Assembly (NCBI GenBank): GCA_009917455.1
Contig: QZDS01000020.1
Coordinates: forward strand, 1 to 64,000
Origin: a bacterium 1xD8-48
GTDB taxonomy: Bacteria; Bacillota; Clostridia; Lachnospirales; Lachnospiraceae
Reading direction: 5' to 3'
Length of the DNA stretch: 64,000 bases
In this document: piece after piece, positions 35,638 through 44,817 of the stretch
Position numbering within the stretch: the stretch's first letter is position 1
Layout of the letters: every line of letters begins with the position of its first letter
Notes under the pieces: model-generated
Databases searched by the model: none
What the model was told of the DNA's origin: nothing
The model's input: the letters and a program-made list of their open reading frames with translations, nothing else
Program-made: the position numbers and the translations under genes

Positions 35638-37305
35638 ATGAGAAATATTTTAATCGGCGGAGCCTGGCCTTATGCAAACGGTTCTCCGCATATCGGCCAC
35701 ATTGCGGCGTTACTGCCGGGAGACGTACTTGCCAGATATCACAGGGCAACAGGCGATAACGTATATTTTGTGTCGGGAAGCGACTGTCACGGAACGCCCG
35801 TAGCGATTCGGGCAAAACAGGAAAACAGAACGCCCCGGGAAATCAGCGATTTTTATCATGAGGAATTTGCGGAGTGCTTTGAGAAGCTGGGCTTTAGCTA
35901 TGATGTGTATACGAAAACATCGTCGAAGGAGCATAAGGATTTTGTAAAGGAATTTCACAGTAAATTGTATGAAGGCAGCTATGTATATGAAAAGGAAGTC
36001 CCCCAGGCATATTGCGAGGGCTGCGGCAGCTTTCTGGCCGACCGGTTTGTATTGGGGAAATGTCCGAAGTGCGGGCAGGATACCAGAGGCGACCAGTGCG
36101 ACGCCTGCGGCGCGGTTCTCGAACCGGAGGCTATGAAAGAGCCGGTCTGCGCAGTCTGCAAAAAGCCGGTAAGCTTTAGGAATTCCAGACATTTATATCT
36201 TGCCGTTACCAGGCTTAAGGAGGAACTGAAAGCGCTGGTTGACTCTCATCCACAGTGGAGGAAAAACGCCATTGCATTTACAAACAGGTATATTAACGAG
36301 GGACTGCGGGATCGCGCCCTGACAAGGGATTTGGAATGGGGGATAGAGGTTCCGAAGGAAGGCTATGAAAATAAAACGATTTATATCTGGGCGGAAAATG
36401 TGCTGGGCTATCTGTCCGCAAGCAAAACGGCAGCAGAGGCGAGAGGCGATGATTTTTACAGTCTCTGGGGAGAGGACGCGGTGCATTATTATGTGCACGG
36501 GAAGGATAATATTCCCTTTCACACGATTATCTTGCCTTCTCTTCTTCTGGCAGGCGGTGAAAACTGGCATCTGCCTGACAGGATTGTATCGAGCGAGTAT
36601 GTGACGCTGGAGGGAAGAAAAATATCCACCAGCCGGAATTATGCCGTCTGGGTAAAGGATTTGCTGGAAAATTATGAGGCGGATTCCATCCGTTATTTTT
36701 TCCTGACAAACGGGCCGGAAAAGAAGGATGCGGATTTTTCATGGAGGGAATATGTGAACAGCCATAACGGCGAGCTGCTGGGGGCGTACGGGAACTTTGT
36801 GAACCGCTGCCTGACCTTTATCGGGAAATACTTTGACGGGTGTGTGCCGGAGGGGAGGGAGAACGAGGAAAGAAACGGACGGATAGAGAGCCTGTTTGTG
36901 TCAGTTGGAAAACAGATTGAAAACGGCGCTTTCAAGGACGCAATCGACGAAATTTTTGATTTTGTGAGAAGCGCAAATAAATTTTTTGACGACGAAAAGC
37001 CCTGGGTCACAAGAAACACCGATATAGCGGCCTGCAAAAATACGCTGTATCAGTGCGTTCAGATAATTGCAAATCTGGCGGTGCTGCTGTCGCCCTTTTT
37101 GCCCTTTTCGTCGGAGAAGGTGTGTAAATGGCTGGGGATACCTTTACCGCAAATCTGGAAGAAACAATCCGTCCCGGTGGGGCTGCGGATTCCCGAGGCG
37201 GAGATATTATTCCGCAGGATTGACAAAAAGGTAATCGAAGCCGAGACGGAAAAACTTAATAAACTTTTAATTGGAATATCTTCTCTCCATGGTGTACGCT
37301 ATTAA
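35638..37305 (+). CDS. metG: Methionyl-tRNA synthetase, short form with KISTS motif
   Basis: This class I synthetase of 555 residues charges tRNA-Met. The HIGH motif is in AWPYANGSPHIGHI (about residues 8-21). The connective domain has two zinc knuckles (CEGC...CPKC and CDAC...CAVC). The KMSKS loop reads KISTSRNY rather than KMSKS, resembling the KFSTS form of archaeal-type enzymes. There is no C-terminal tRNA-binding extension. The ATG at 35638 follows ACGAGGT; an upstream GTG at 35584 is in frame but would add sequence before the conserved start MRNILIGGAWPYANG. The gene is controlled by the T-box upstream. Confidence 0.93.
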   Translation: MRNILIGGAWPYANGSPHIGHIAALLPGDVLARYHRATGDNVYFVSGSDCHGTPVAIRAKQENRTPREISDFYHEEFAECFEKLGFSYDVYTKTSSKEHKDFVKEFHSKLYEGSYVYEKEVPQAYCEGCGSFLADRFVLGKCPKCGQDTRGDQCDACGAVLEPEAMKEPVCAVCKKPVSFRNSRHLYLAVTRLKEELKALVDSHPQWRKNAIAFTNRYINEGLRDRALTRDLEWGIEVPKEGYENKTIYIWAENVLGYLSASKTAAEARGDDFYSLWGEDAVHYYVHGKDNIPFHTIILPSLLLAGGENWHLPDRIVSSEYVTLEGRKISTSRNYAVWVKDLLENYEADSIRYFFLTNGPEKKDADFSWREYVNSHNGELLGAYGNFVNRCLTFIGKYFDGCVPEGRENEERNGRIESLFVSVGKQIENGAFKDAIDEIFDFVRSANKFFDDEKPWVTRNTDIAACKNTLYQCVQIIANLAVLLSPFLPFSSEKVCKWLGIPLPQIWKKQSVPVGLRIPEAEILFRRIDKKVIEAETEKLNKLLIGISSLHGVRY

Positions 37306-37352
37306 AGTGTGAGAGGAAAGGCAGGAACGGAACTGACAACGGGGGAGGGGCT

Positions 37353-38150
37353 ATGAACAACAAACCGGAGCTGAGCGGAAGCACGTTAAAAATTATGGCG
37401 CTGATATTTATGCTGATTGACCACACGGCAGCGATTGTGTTTCCGCCGGTTCTGGCAAGGTGTGGCATCACTTCTTTTGGAAATATCTCCATGGAATATA
37501 TGCAGGGGCTTGTGGCCGTCGGCTCTATAGGTTGGCTTTATGTTCTCTACCAGATTATGCGAAGAATCCTGGGGCGGCTGGCGTTTCCCATCTACTGTTT
37601 CCTTCTGGTGGAGGGCTTTGAGAGAACGGGGAACCGGAGGAAGTACGCGGGGCGGCTTTTTCTGTTTGCTTTGATTTCGGAAATCCCCTTTAATCTGGCT
37701 TTCCGGGGGAAGGCTTTTGACGCCTCTTACCAGAATGTGTTTGTCACGCTTCTTCTGGGCTTATTGATGATATGGATAATGGAGGCTGTAAGGGAGCGTT
37801 TCCGGACGCGATTTCGTGAAAAAGGCCTTGGCGGGGACGGGGCGGACTGGAAGATACTGGTAGTTGACGGGGCGGTATTTTTCCTGACGGCGGCGGCGGC
37901 GGAGCTTTTACGGTGCGATTACGGAGCCCACGGGATTATTGCGGTGGGGCTGCTATACGCTTTCAGGAGAGACAGAGTAAAGCAGACGATTGCCGGGTGC
38001 GTGGCGTTTTTCTGGGAATTCACGGCGATGTTTGCCTTTGTTTTCACAGGCTGTTACAACGGAAAACGGGGAATAAGCCTGAAATACGTATTTTATATAT
38101 TTTATCCGGCGCATTTGCTGGCGCTGTATCTGATAGCAAGATGTGTTTAG
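37353..38150 (+). CDS. TraX-family membrane protein
   Basis: This 265-residue protein has about seven membrane helices and the TraX pattern: STLKIMALIFMLIDHTAAIVF at the N-terminus, RRILGRLAFPIYCFLLVEGFERT, and RLFLFALISEIPFNLAFRG. TraX was named as the F-plasmid pilin acetylase, but chromosomal members are common in Firmicutes and their substrate is unknown. A GGGGGAGGGG site precedes the ATG. No conjugation genes are nearby. It is followed at 17 bases by the ABC exporter pair. Confidence 0.85.
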   Translation: MNNKPELSGSTLKIMALIFMLIDHTAAIVFPPVLARCGITSFGNISMEYMQGLVAVGSIGWLYVLYQIMRRILGRLAFPIYCFLLVEGFERTGNRRKYAGRLFLFALISEIPFNLAFRGKAFDASYQNVFVTLLLGLLMIWIMEAVRERFRTRFREKGLGGDGADWKILVVDGAVFFLTAAAAELLRCDYGAHGIIAVGLLYAFRRDRVKQTIAGCVAFFWEFTAMFAFVFTGCYNGKRGISLKYVFYIFYPAHLLALYLIARCV

Positions 38151-38166
38151 GCGGGAAAGGAGAGCT

Positions 38167-39918
38167 ATGAAAAGATACTGGAAGTATATCAAACCTTATT
38201 TGCCGGCCTTTATTATCGGGCCGATGATGATGATTGTGGAGGTCATCGGGGAGGTGGCTTTGCCTAAGTTTATGGCTAATATCATCAACGTAGGCGCGGT
38301 TGACCATAATGTACCGTACATCATCAGCATGGGAATCACCATGATTATCACGGCGCTTCTTATGATGGCGGGTGGAATCGGCGGCGCTTATTTTGCGGCG
38401 AAGGCGTCCATCAGCTTTGCCGCCGACCTGAGAAGCGATGTGTTTGACAAGGTGCAGAAATTTTCCTTTGCCAATCTGGATAAGTTCAGCACGGGTTCGC
38501 TGGTGACCAGGCTGACAAACGACATTACCCAGGTGCAGAATCTGATTAACATGGCGCTGCGCATGCTGCTCCGGGCGCCGGGAATGCTGATTGGCGCGCT
38601 GATTATGGCGCTTACAATGAACGCCCAGCTTTCCATTGTGGTGCTCGTAGTGATTCCGGTTTTAATTCTTCTGATTATTGTCATCATAAAGACAGCGTTT
38701 CCCCGTTTTGACGTCATGCAGAAAAAGCTGGACGCCTTAAATTCCCATATTCAGGAAATGCTCACAAACGTCCGGGTCATCAAATCCTTTGTGCGGGGAA
38801 GCTATGAGGAGGAGCGGTTTGTGGAGTCGAATAAGGAGCTGAAAGAGTCCAGTCTGTCCGCTTTCCGGGCGGTGATTCTGACAATGCCGATTATGATGAT
38901 GCTCATGAATGTGACCACCCTTGGAATTGTGTGGTTCGGCGGAAGGCAGATTCTGGCCGGGGATATGCCGGTGGGGGATTTGACGGCTTTTACTTCTTAT
39001 ATTGTGCAGATTTTAATGTCCCTTATGATGCTGGCAATGGTGCTTTTGCAGAGCTCAAGGGCGCTGGCGTCGCTGCACCGTATCACGGAGGTACTGGACA
39101 CGGAGGTGACCTTAAGCGACGAGGGCTGCGCCCTTCCCGACAAAGAAGTGATGCGCGGCGACGTGGAGTTTCGGGATGTGACTTTCCGTTATTATAAGGA
39201 AAATAAAGAGGCGGTGCTTTCCCATGTGAGCTTTCGGGTAAAAGGCGGGCAGGTGCTGGGGATTATCGGCTCCACCGGTAGCGGAAAGACCACGCTGGTG
39301 CAGATGATTCCAAGGCTTTATGACGTGGACGAGGGAGCGGTGCTGGTGGACGGCGTGAACGTAAAGGATTATTCCTTAAAGCATTTGCGGGACGGCGTGG
39401 GAATGGTTCTGCAGAAAAACGTGCTCTTTTCCGGGACAATTGTGGAAAATCTCATGTGGGGCGACGGCGCGGCTTCCATGGAGGAGGTGCGCGCCGCAGC
39501 CGCTGCCGCTGCGGCCGACCCTTTCGTGAGCTCTTTCACGGAGGGATACCTGACAGAGCTGGGTCAGGGCGGCGTCAATGTGTCCGGTGGTCAGAAGCAG
39601 CGCCTGTGTATTGCAAGGGCTCTTTTGAAAAAGCCGAAAATATTGATACTGGACGATTCTACCAGTGCGGTTGATACTGCCACTGAGGCTAAAATCCGGG
39701 AGAGCTTTCACACGACGCTTAAGGGGGCAACGAAGATTATTATTGCCCAGAGGATTACGTCGGTGATGGACGCCGACCAGATTCTGGTGCTGGATGAGGG
39801 AAGCATTGTGGGGCTTGGCACCCATGAAGAGCTTCTGGCGGAATGCGAGGCTTATCAGGAGATTTACTATTCCCAGATGGACAGAAAAAGCGCAGGAACA
39901 GGAGGTGGGATGTCATGA
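38167..39918 (+). CDS. ABC exporter half-transporter A (degenerate-site subunit)
   Basis: This 583-residue protein has an N-terminal six-helix exporter domain and a C-terminal ATPase with Walker A IGSTGSGKTTLVQ, signature VSGGQKQRLCIARAL and Walker B ILILDDSTSAVD. The catalytic glutamate after Walker B is replaced by aspartate, the pattern of the non-hydrolysing half in heterodimeric exporters such as TM287/288. The ATG at 38167 follows AAAGGAG; the frame opens earlier at a GTG inside the traX end. Its stop overlaps the start of the partner (ATGA). Confidence 0.9.
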   Translation: MKRYWKYIKPYLPAFIIGPMMMIVEVIGEVALPKFMANIINVGAVDHNVPYIISMGITMIITALLMMAGGIGGAYFAAKASISFAADLRSDVFDKVQKFSFANLDKFSTGSLVTRLTNDITQVQNLINMALRMLLRAPGMLIGALIMALTMNAQLSIVVLVVIPVLILLIIVIIKTAFPRFDVMQKKLDALNSHIQEMLTNVRVIKSFVRGSYEEERFVESNKELKESSLSAFRAVILTMPIMMMLMNVTTLGIVWFGGRQILAGDMPVGDLTAFTSYIVQILMSLMMLAMVLLQSSRALASLHRITEVLDTEVTLSDEGCALPDKEVMRGDVEFRDVTFRYYKENKEAVLSHVSFRVKGGQVLGIIGSTGSGKTTLVQMIPRLYDVDEGAVLVDGVNVKDYSLKHLRDGVGMVLQKNVLFSGTIVENLMWGDGAASMEEVRAAAAAAAADPFVSSFTEGYLTELGQGGVNVSGGQKQRLCIARALLKKPKILILDDSTSAVDTATEAKIRESFHTTLKGATKIIIAQRITSVMDADQILVLDEGSIVGLGTHEELLAECEAYQEIYYSQMDRKSAGTGGGMS

Positions 39919-41930
39919 GGCAGGAAAAGCTGGAATATTTTCAGAAAAAATATGAAAGCCGGTTGAACCCCTCCAGGGATGTGGGCGCGGCCGGTGCGAA
40001 AGGCGGCGGCCCGGGGATGGGGCATGGCCCGGGCAGGGGCGGACGCAGAGGCACGCGCATAGGACCGGGCGGGAAGCCCAAAAACGTGAAGAAAACCCTG
40101 GGACGGCTTCTGGGCTATATTTCGGGAGAAAAGCTAAAGCTTTTTATCGTCTTTTTATGTGTCATCGGAGGAACCGCCGCAAATCTGGCAGGCTCCTATA
40201 TGCTGCGTCCGATTATCAACGGGCTTACCGATGAAAACGGAAGCGTGGCGACCCTGCTTCGGGGAATCCTTATGATGGCGGCGATTTATGTGTCCGGGGT
40301 GCTTGCCCAGTATTTGCAGCAGAGAATCATGATAGGGATTTCCCAGAATGCCATTTTCAGGCTGAGGAACGAGCTGTACGGAAAGATGCAGAAGCTTCCG
40401 GTGAGATATTACGACACCAACAACCACGGGGATGTGATGAGCCGCTTTACCAACGATGTGGATGTGGTGGGAGAGATGCTCAACAATACGGTGGTGCAGC
40501 TGATTTCGGGGACCATCAACATCATCGGAACCTTTGCGCTCATGGTATACACCAATGTGTGGCTGACTTTGATTACGGTGTTTATGATACCTGTAATGCT
40601 GAAAGCGGTGCAGGCAGTAGGCAGCAGGAGCAGGAAATATTACAGCGCCCAGCAGGCGGCAATCGGCACCTTAAACGGTTATATTGAGGAGACGGTTACG
40701 GGGCAGAAGGTGGTTAAGGTCTTTAACCACGAGGACGATGCAAGGGAAGAATTTGAATATCTGAACAGAGACCTTCGGGGCAAGCAGATTAAGGCGCAGT
40801 TCTTCGGCGGTATCATGGGGCCTGTTATGGGGAATTTAAGTCAGGTGAGCTACTCCCTGACGGCCTGTATCGGCGGAATTTTGTGCGTGCTCCGGGGCTT
40901 TGACCTGGGCGGCCTTACGGTTTTCGTGAATTATTCAAGGCAGTTTTCAAGGCCGATTAACGAGGTTGCCATGCAGGTAAACACCATCTTTTCCGCGCTG
41001 GCAGGTGCGGAGAGAGTTTTTGCCGTGATGGATGAGGCGCCGGAAGCGGAGGATGTCAGGGGTGCCGTTCAAATTGTGGAGGATGCCGCGTCAGGAAAGA
41101 GCCTTTACCGTATTCCCAAAGGAAGTTCCCTTTCAGGGGAAGAAGACTTTATGGAGAATGTGGTTAAAGAGGATGACGGCGCCTGTTATAAGGAGGTAAA
41201 AGGCGCGGTTACGCTGCGAGACGTCACCTTCGGATATAACCCTGATAAAACCATATTAAAGAATATTTCTCTGTACGCAAAGCCGGGGCAGAAGATTGCC
41301 TTTGTGGGATCTACAGGCGCAGGAAAAACAACAATTACCAACCTGATTAACCGGTTTTATGATATCGATGCGGGAAGCATCACCATAGACGGTATTCCCA
41401 TCACGGAAATAGAGAGGGATTCCCTTCGCAGAAATATTTCCATGGTTCTGCAGGACACCCATTTGTTTACGGGAACGGTCCGGGAAAATATCAGGTATGG
41501 CAGGCTGGATGCAACCGACGAGGAGGTGGAGCAGGCGGCAAGGACGGCCAGCGCCCATTCCTTTATCGTGCATCTGGAACACGGCTATGATACCATGCTC
41601 GAGGGCGACGGCGCAAACTTAAGCCAGGGACAGAGGCAGCTTATCAATATTGCAAGGGCGGCCATCTCCAAAGCCCCCATTCTCATTCTGGACGAAGCCA
41701 CCAGCTCCGTGGATACCAGAACGGAAAAGCACATTGAAAAGGGCATGGACAGACTGATGGCGGAGAGGACAACGCTGGTGATTGCCCACAGGCTTTCAAC
41801 GGTACGCAATGCAAACGCAATTATGGTGCTGGAAAACGGAGAGATTATTGAGCGGGGCGACCATGACGATTTGCTGGCGCAAAAGGGAAGATACTACGAG
41901 CTTTACACAGGGCTTTGCGAGCTGGACTGA
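39915..41930 (+). CDS. ABC exporter half-transporter B (catalytic subunit)
   Basis: This 671-residue partner begins MRQEKLEYFQKKYESR, then has a glycine/arginine-rich linker (about residues 22-55) before the six-helix domain. The ATPase has Walker A VGSTGAGKTTI, signature LSQGQRQLINIARA and Walker B ILILDEATSSVD with the catalytic glutamate. LSQGQ here and the Asp-type Walker B in the partner give one canonical and one degenerate ATP site, as in TM287/288. An insertion of about 50 residues precedes the ATPase domain (VEDAASGKSLYRIPKG). It follows an AGGAGGTGG site. The exported compound is unknown. Confidence 0.9.
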   Translation: MRQEKLEYFQKKYESRLNPSRDVGAAGAKGGGPGMGHGPGRGGRRGTRIGPGGKPKNVKKTLGRLLGYISGEKLKLFIVFLCVIGGTAANLAGSYMLRPIINGLTDENGSVATLLRGILMMAAIYVSGVLAQYLQQRIMIGISQNAIFRLRNELYGKMQKLPVRYYDTNNHGDVMSRFTNDVDVVGEMLNNTVVQLISGTINIIGTFALMVYTNVWLTLITVFMIPVMLKAVQAVGSRSRKYYSAQQAAIGTLNGYIEETVTGQKVVKVFNHEDDAREEFEYLNRDLRGKQIKAQFFGGIMGPVMGNLSQVSYSLTACIGGILCVLRGFDLGGLTVFVNYSRQFSRPINEVAMQVNTIFSALAGAERVFAVMDEAPEAEDVRGAVQIVEDAASGKSLYRIPKGSSLSGEEDFMENVVKEDDGACYKEVKGAVTLRDVTFGYNPDKTILKNISLYAKPGQKIAFVGSTGAGKTTITNLINRFYDIDAGSITIDGIPITEIERDSLRRNISMVLQDTHLFTGTVRENIRYGRLDATDEEVEQAARTASAHSFIVHLEHGYDTMLEGDGANLSQGQRQLINIARAAISKAPILILDEATSSVDTRTEKHIEKGMDRLMAERTTLVIAHRLSTVRNANAIMVLENGEIIERGDHDDLLAQKGRYYELYTGLCELD

Positions 41931-41976
41931 TGGCTTGTAATAGGTTATGCCTATCGCCGGTAACATTATTTAGGTA

Positions 41977-42006
41977 TTGTACAGAAGGGGAGGACAGTGA
42001 TATACT
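41977..42006 (+). promoter_or_regulatory. Candidate promoter of the MetQ-like gene
   Basis: TTGTAC (41977-41982), an 18-bp spacer and TATACT (42001-42006) lie about 60 bases before the start codon. Confidence 0.45.
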
Positions 42007-42068
42007 CTCTCTTGACAAAAGATTTGTGGCCGGAGGGAAAGAAGCGGCGCAGAAGGAGGAAAATCATT

Positions 42069-42881
42069 ATGAAAAAATTTTTAGCAGTACTTTTAACAGG
42101 TGCTCTGGCTGTGGGTGTTCTTGGCGGCTGCGGCGGAAAGGGCGCCGATGACAAGGTAATCAAGGTGGCGGCTTCCGCAACGCCACATGCAGAGCTTTTG
42201 GAGCAGGCAAAGCCAATTCTTGCGGACAAGGGCTATGATTTGCAGGTGACAGTGTTTGACGATTATGTACAGCCCAACGAGGTAGTGGAAAGCGGCGACT
42301 TCGATGCCAACTATTTCCAGCATATTCCTTATCTTGACAGCTTTAACGAGGAAAAAGGAACCCACCTTGTTAATGCAGGCGGCATTCACTACGAGCCCTT
42401 TGGAATATATCCCGGAACAAAGAGCGATTTGGGCAGCGTGGCGGACGGCGACAGCGTGGCGGTTCCCAATGATACCACCAACGAGGCGAGAGCTCTTTTA
42501 CTTTTACAGGATAACGGACTGATTACCTTAAAGAGCGGCGCGGGCCTGAATGCCACCGTAAATGATATCGAAGAAAATCCTTACAATCTGGAAATTGTGG
42601 AGCTTGAGGCGGCGCAGGTGCCCAGAGTAGTGGAGGAGGTTGCTTTCGTGGTACTTAACGGGAACTATGCGCTGGAAGCAGGCTATTCCGTTGCAAAAGA
42701 CGCTCTGGCTTATGAGAGCTCCGATTCCGAGGCAGCCAAAACCTATGTGAACGTAATTGCAGTAAAGGAAGGCAACGAAAATACCGACAAGATTAAGGCT
42801 CTGGTGGAGGCGCTGAAGTCGGATACGGTTAAGACCTACATAACGGATACCTATGACGGAGCGGTAATTCCTTTTGCATAA
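42069..42881 (+). CDS. MetQ/NlpA-family substrate-binding lipoprotein
   Basis: This 270-residue protein has a lipoprotein signal (MKKFLAVLLTGALAVGVLGGCGG) with the lipobox LGGC at about residues 18-21. The mature part matches the NlpA/MetQ family: ASATPHAELLEQAKPIL, DYVQPNEVVESGDFDANYFQHIPYLD, and VPNDTTNEARALLLLQDNGLI. It would capture methionine or a related compound outside the membrane. An AAGGAGG site precedes the ATG. No metN or metI is adjacent, so it must use permease parts encoded elsewhere. Confidence 0.9.
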   Translation: MKKFLAVLLTGALAVGVLGGCGGKGADDKVIKVAASATPHAELLEQAKPILADKGYDLQVTVFDDYVQPNEVVESGDFDANYFQHIPYLDSFNEEKGTHLVNAGGIHYEPFGIYPGTKSDLGSVADGDSVAVPNDTTNEARALLLLQDNGLITLKSGAGLNATVNDIEENPYNLEIVELEAAQVPRVVEEVAFVVLNGNYALEAGYSVAKDALAYESSDSEAAKTYVNVIAVKEGNENTDKIKALVEALKSDTVKTYITDTYDGAVIPFA

Positions 42882-42916
42882 TTTTTACAACAGATATTGA
42901 AAGGTAGAACCAGCGG

Positions 42917-42961
42917 GCAGACGCATGAAGAGGGGATATGTCTTTGTGCGTCTGCTTTTTT
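42917..42961 (+). terminator. Terminator of the MetQ-like gene
   Basis: Arms GCAGACGCA (42917-42925) and TGCGTCTGC (42947-42955) are followed by six T residues. It lies just before the LysR gene. Confidence 0.82.
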
Positions 42962-42984
42962 AAGGATAGAAAGAGAGAGAGAAA

Positions 42985-43893
42985 ATGACACTTACACAGC
43001 TGCGCTATGTGATTACAATTGCAGACACCGGTTCCATGAACGAGGCGGCAAGGACGCTTTTTATTGCCCAGCCCAGCCTGTCCCAGGCGGTCAGGGAGCT
43101 GGAAGAGGAAATCGGAATTACCCTGTTTCGCAGAAGCAACAGGGGAGTGAAGATTACCCCCGAGGGAAAGGAATTTCTGGGATATGCCAGACAGGTGGCA
43201 GAGCAGTATCAGCTTATGGAGGACAGGTATATCACCAGAAAAAACAGCCGGAAGCGTTTCGGCGTTTCCATGCAGCATTACACCTTTGCAGTAAAGGCAT
43301 TCGTGGAGATGGTGAAGCAGTTCGGCATGGACGAGTACGAATTTGCCGTCCACGAGACCAAAACCTACGAGGTTATAGAGGATGTAAAAAATTTTAAGAG
43401 TGAAATCGGCATTCTTTATCTCAATGATTTTAACAGGGCGGTGCTGACCAAGCTTTTTAAGGAGTTTGAGCTGGAATTTCATGAGCTGCTTACCTGCGGC
43501 GTTTATGTATATATGTGGAAAGGGCATCCTCTTGCCTGGAAAGAGGAGATTACGCTGGAGGAGCTGGATGCATACCCCTGCCTTTCCTTTGAACAGGGAG
43601 TCAGCAATTCCTTTTATTTTGCGGAGGAGGTGCTGAGCACCTATGCCTATAAGCGGCTGATTAAGGCTAATGACAGGGCGACGCTATTAAATCTCATGGT
43701 GGGGCTGAACGCTTATACCCTGTGTTGCGGAATCATCTGCGAGAGCTTAAATGGCTCGGATTATTGCGCGGTGAAGCTGAAATCCGACGAGGTAATGGCT
43801 ATTGGCTACCTGAAAAGAAAGGGAGCGGCGCTCAGCCCGCTGGGACAGAAGTATCTGGAAGAAATCGGGAAGTTCAGGGAGAGTGTGCTGTGA
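42985..43893 (+). CDS. LysR-family transcriptional regulator
   Basis: This 302-residue protein has the N-terminal winged helix-turn-helix (MTLTQLRYVITIADTGSMNEAARTLFIAQPSLSQAVRELEEEIGITLFRRSNRGVKITPEG) and a periplasmic-binding-protein-like effector domain. It resembles the CysL/CynR branch in general layout. It follows the MetQ-like gene in the same direction, but the terminator between them and its GAGAGAGAG ribosome site suggest separate expression. Regulation of methionine or sulfur uptake is a guess from context. Its stop codon is only 14 bases from the end of the convergent exosortase gene. Confidence 0.9.
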   Translation: MTLTQLRYVITIADTGSMNEAARTLFIAQPSLSQAVRELEEEIGITLFRRSNRGVKITPEGKEFLGYARQVAEQYQLMEDRYITRKNSRKRFGVSMQHYTFAVKAFVEMVKQFGMDEYEFAVHETKTYEVIEDVKNFKSEIGILYLNDFNRAVLTKLFKEFELEFHELLTCGVYVYMWKGHPLAWKEEITLEELDAYPCLSFEQGVSNSFYFAEEVLSTYAYKRLIKANDRATLLNLMVGLNAYTLCCGIICESLNGSDYCAVKLKSDEVMAIGYLKRKGAALSPLGQKYLEEIGKFRESVL

Positions 43894-43907
43894 CAGAGGA
43901 TGAGACC

Positions 43908-44783
43908 TTAAAGAAACAGTTTGGTTTTCCGGTTCGGCCTTTTATCGTGACAGCCCGGCAAATGACTGATATATTGGACGGAAAATAATAAATTCACCCC
44001 CAAAACCGCCGCACAGATAACGGTTATGAGCGCTGCATATTCTGTAAACTGCTCATAGCCGTTTTTTCCATGATGCAAAAGAGGAATTCCCAGCACCACA
44101 AAGAGATACCAGAAGGCGGGGGGTATCATCTGACGGATGCTCCCTTTTTTGCCGCTCTCATGGTCTGCAATAGAAGGAGATTTCGTAAGCCTGTCGCAGA
44201 ATCTCCCGGATAAGCGGCCGCCGCCGGTAATCCTCAAGGAAAGCCTCCCTGCAAACCGGTAAATTACAAGGAGGGAGGAAAAATAAACGGCGCAGCCAAT
44301 CGCTGTGTGAAGCTGTTCAGGGGTCAGCAGGTCTCTGAGGATGCCCAGCTTTTCAAAAACCGGAGGCAGGTCGATGGAGAGGACAATCCGCAGGCCGTTC
44401 ACCAGAATTGTGGCGGCATAAGAGAGCAGGAAGCTTAACGCCAGCCAGAGAAATCCCTTTTTTACGCCTGAACGGCGGGTGATAAGATGGGTATAGGAAA
44501 AAATCAGGGCCGCCAGGGTAATCACCATGAACTGGACGCCGCTGCAGGATTTGGCGATAATAAACTGCAGGTCGTGGTTCACATAGCCTGTATGGGGAAG
44601 GTTTTCAAAGGCGTACCCGCCGAGAATGCCGGCCCACCGGGCGGTGGGGGTCAGTATCCACATAAGGCCGCAGCTGTCGACGCTGCGGTAATACAGCTTT
44701 AAGCCGATGCAAAAGGCAGCGCCGATAAGATAGAATATCCAGTTGTTTTTTAAAATCTGTTTCATTTCTGAAATAAATGTCAT
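43908..44783 (-). CDS. xrtK: Exosortase (XrtK-like) membrane protease
   Basis: This 291-residue polytopic membrane protein carries the three exosortase catalytic positions: cysteine in AKSCSGVQF, arginine in LVNGLRIVL and histidine in PEQLHTAIG, each within or next to a membrane helix. Exosortases are proposed to recognise, cut and transfer proteins with PEP-CTERM-like tails. It lies 34 bases downstream of, and in the same direction as, the VIT/vWA gene whose C-terminus has such a tail, so the two look like a one-to-one pair. The family subtype (K) is tentative. A C-terminal tail of about 60 residues follows the catalytic region. Confidence 0.8.
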   Translation of the reverse strand: MTFISEMKQILKNNWIFYLIGAAFCIGLKLYYRSVDSCGLMWILTPTARWAGILGGYAFENLPHTGYVNHDLQFIIAKSCSGVQFMVITLAALIFSYTHLITRRSGVKKGFLWLALSFLLSYAATILVNGLRIVLSIDLPPVFEKLGILRDLLTPEQLHTAIGCAVYFSSLLVIYRFAGRLSLRITGGGRLSGRFCDRLTKSPSIADHESGKKGSIRQMIPPAFWYLFVVLGIPLLHHGKNGYEQFTEYAALITVICAAVLGVNLLFSVQYISHLPGCHDKRPNRKTKLFL

Positions 44784-44817
44784 AGGGCAGTTTTCCTTTA
44801 CAGGTACATTACAAAAA

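Noticed and set aside
43890..43988. Small frame (GTG start, 32 residues) after the LysR gene
   Set aside because: It overlaps the convergent exosortase gene end, has no ribosome site and no recognisable features.
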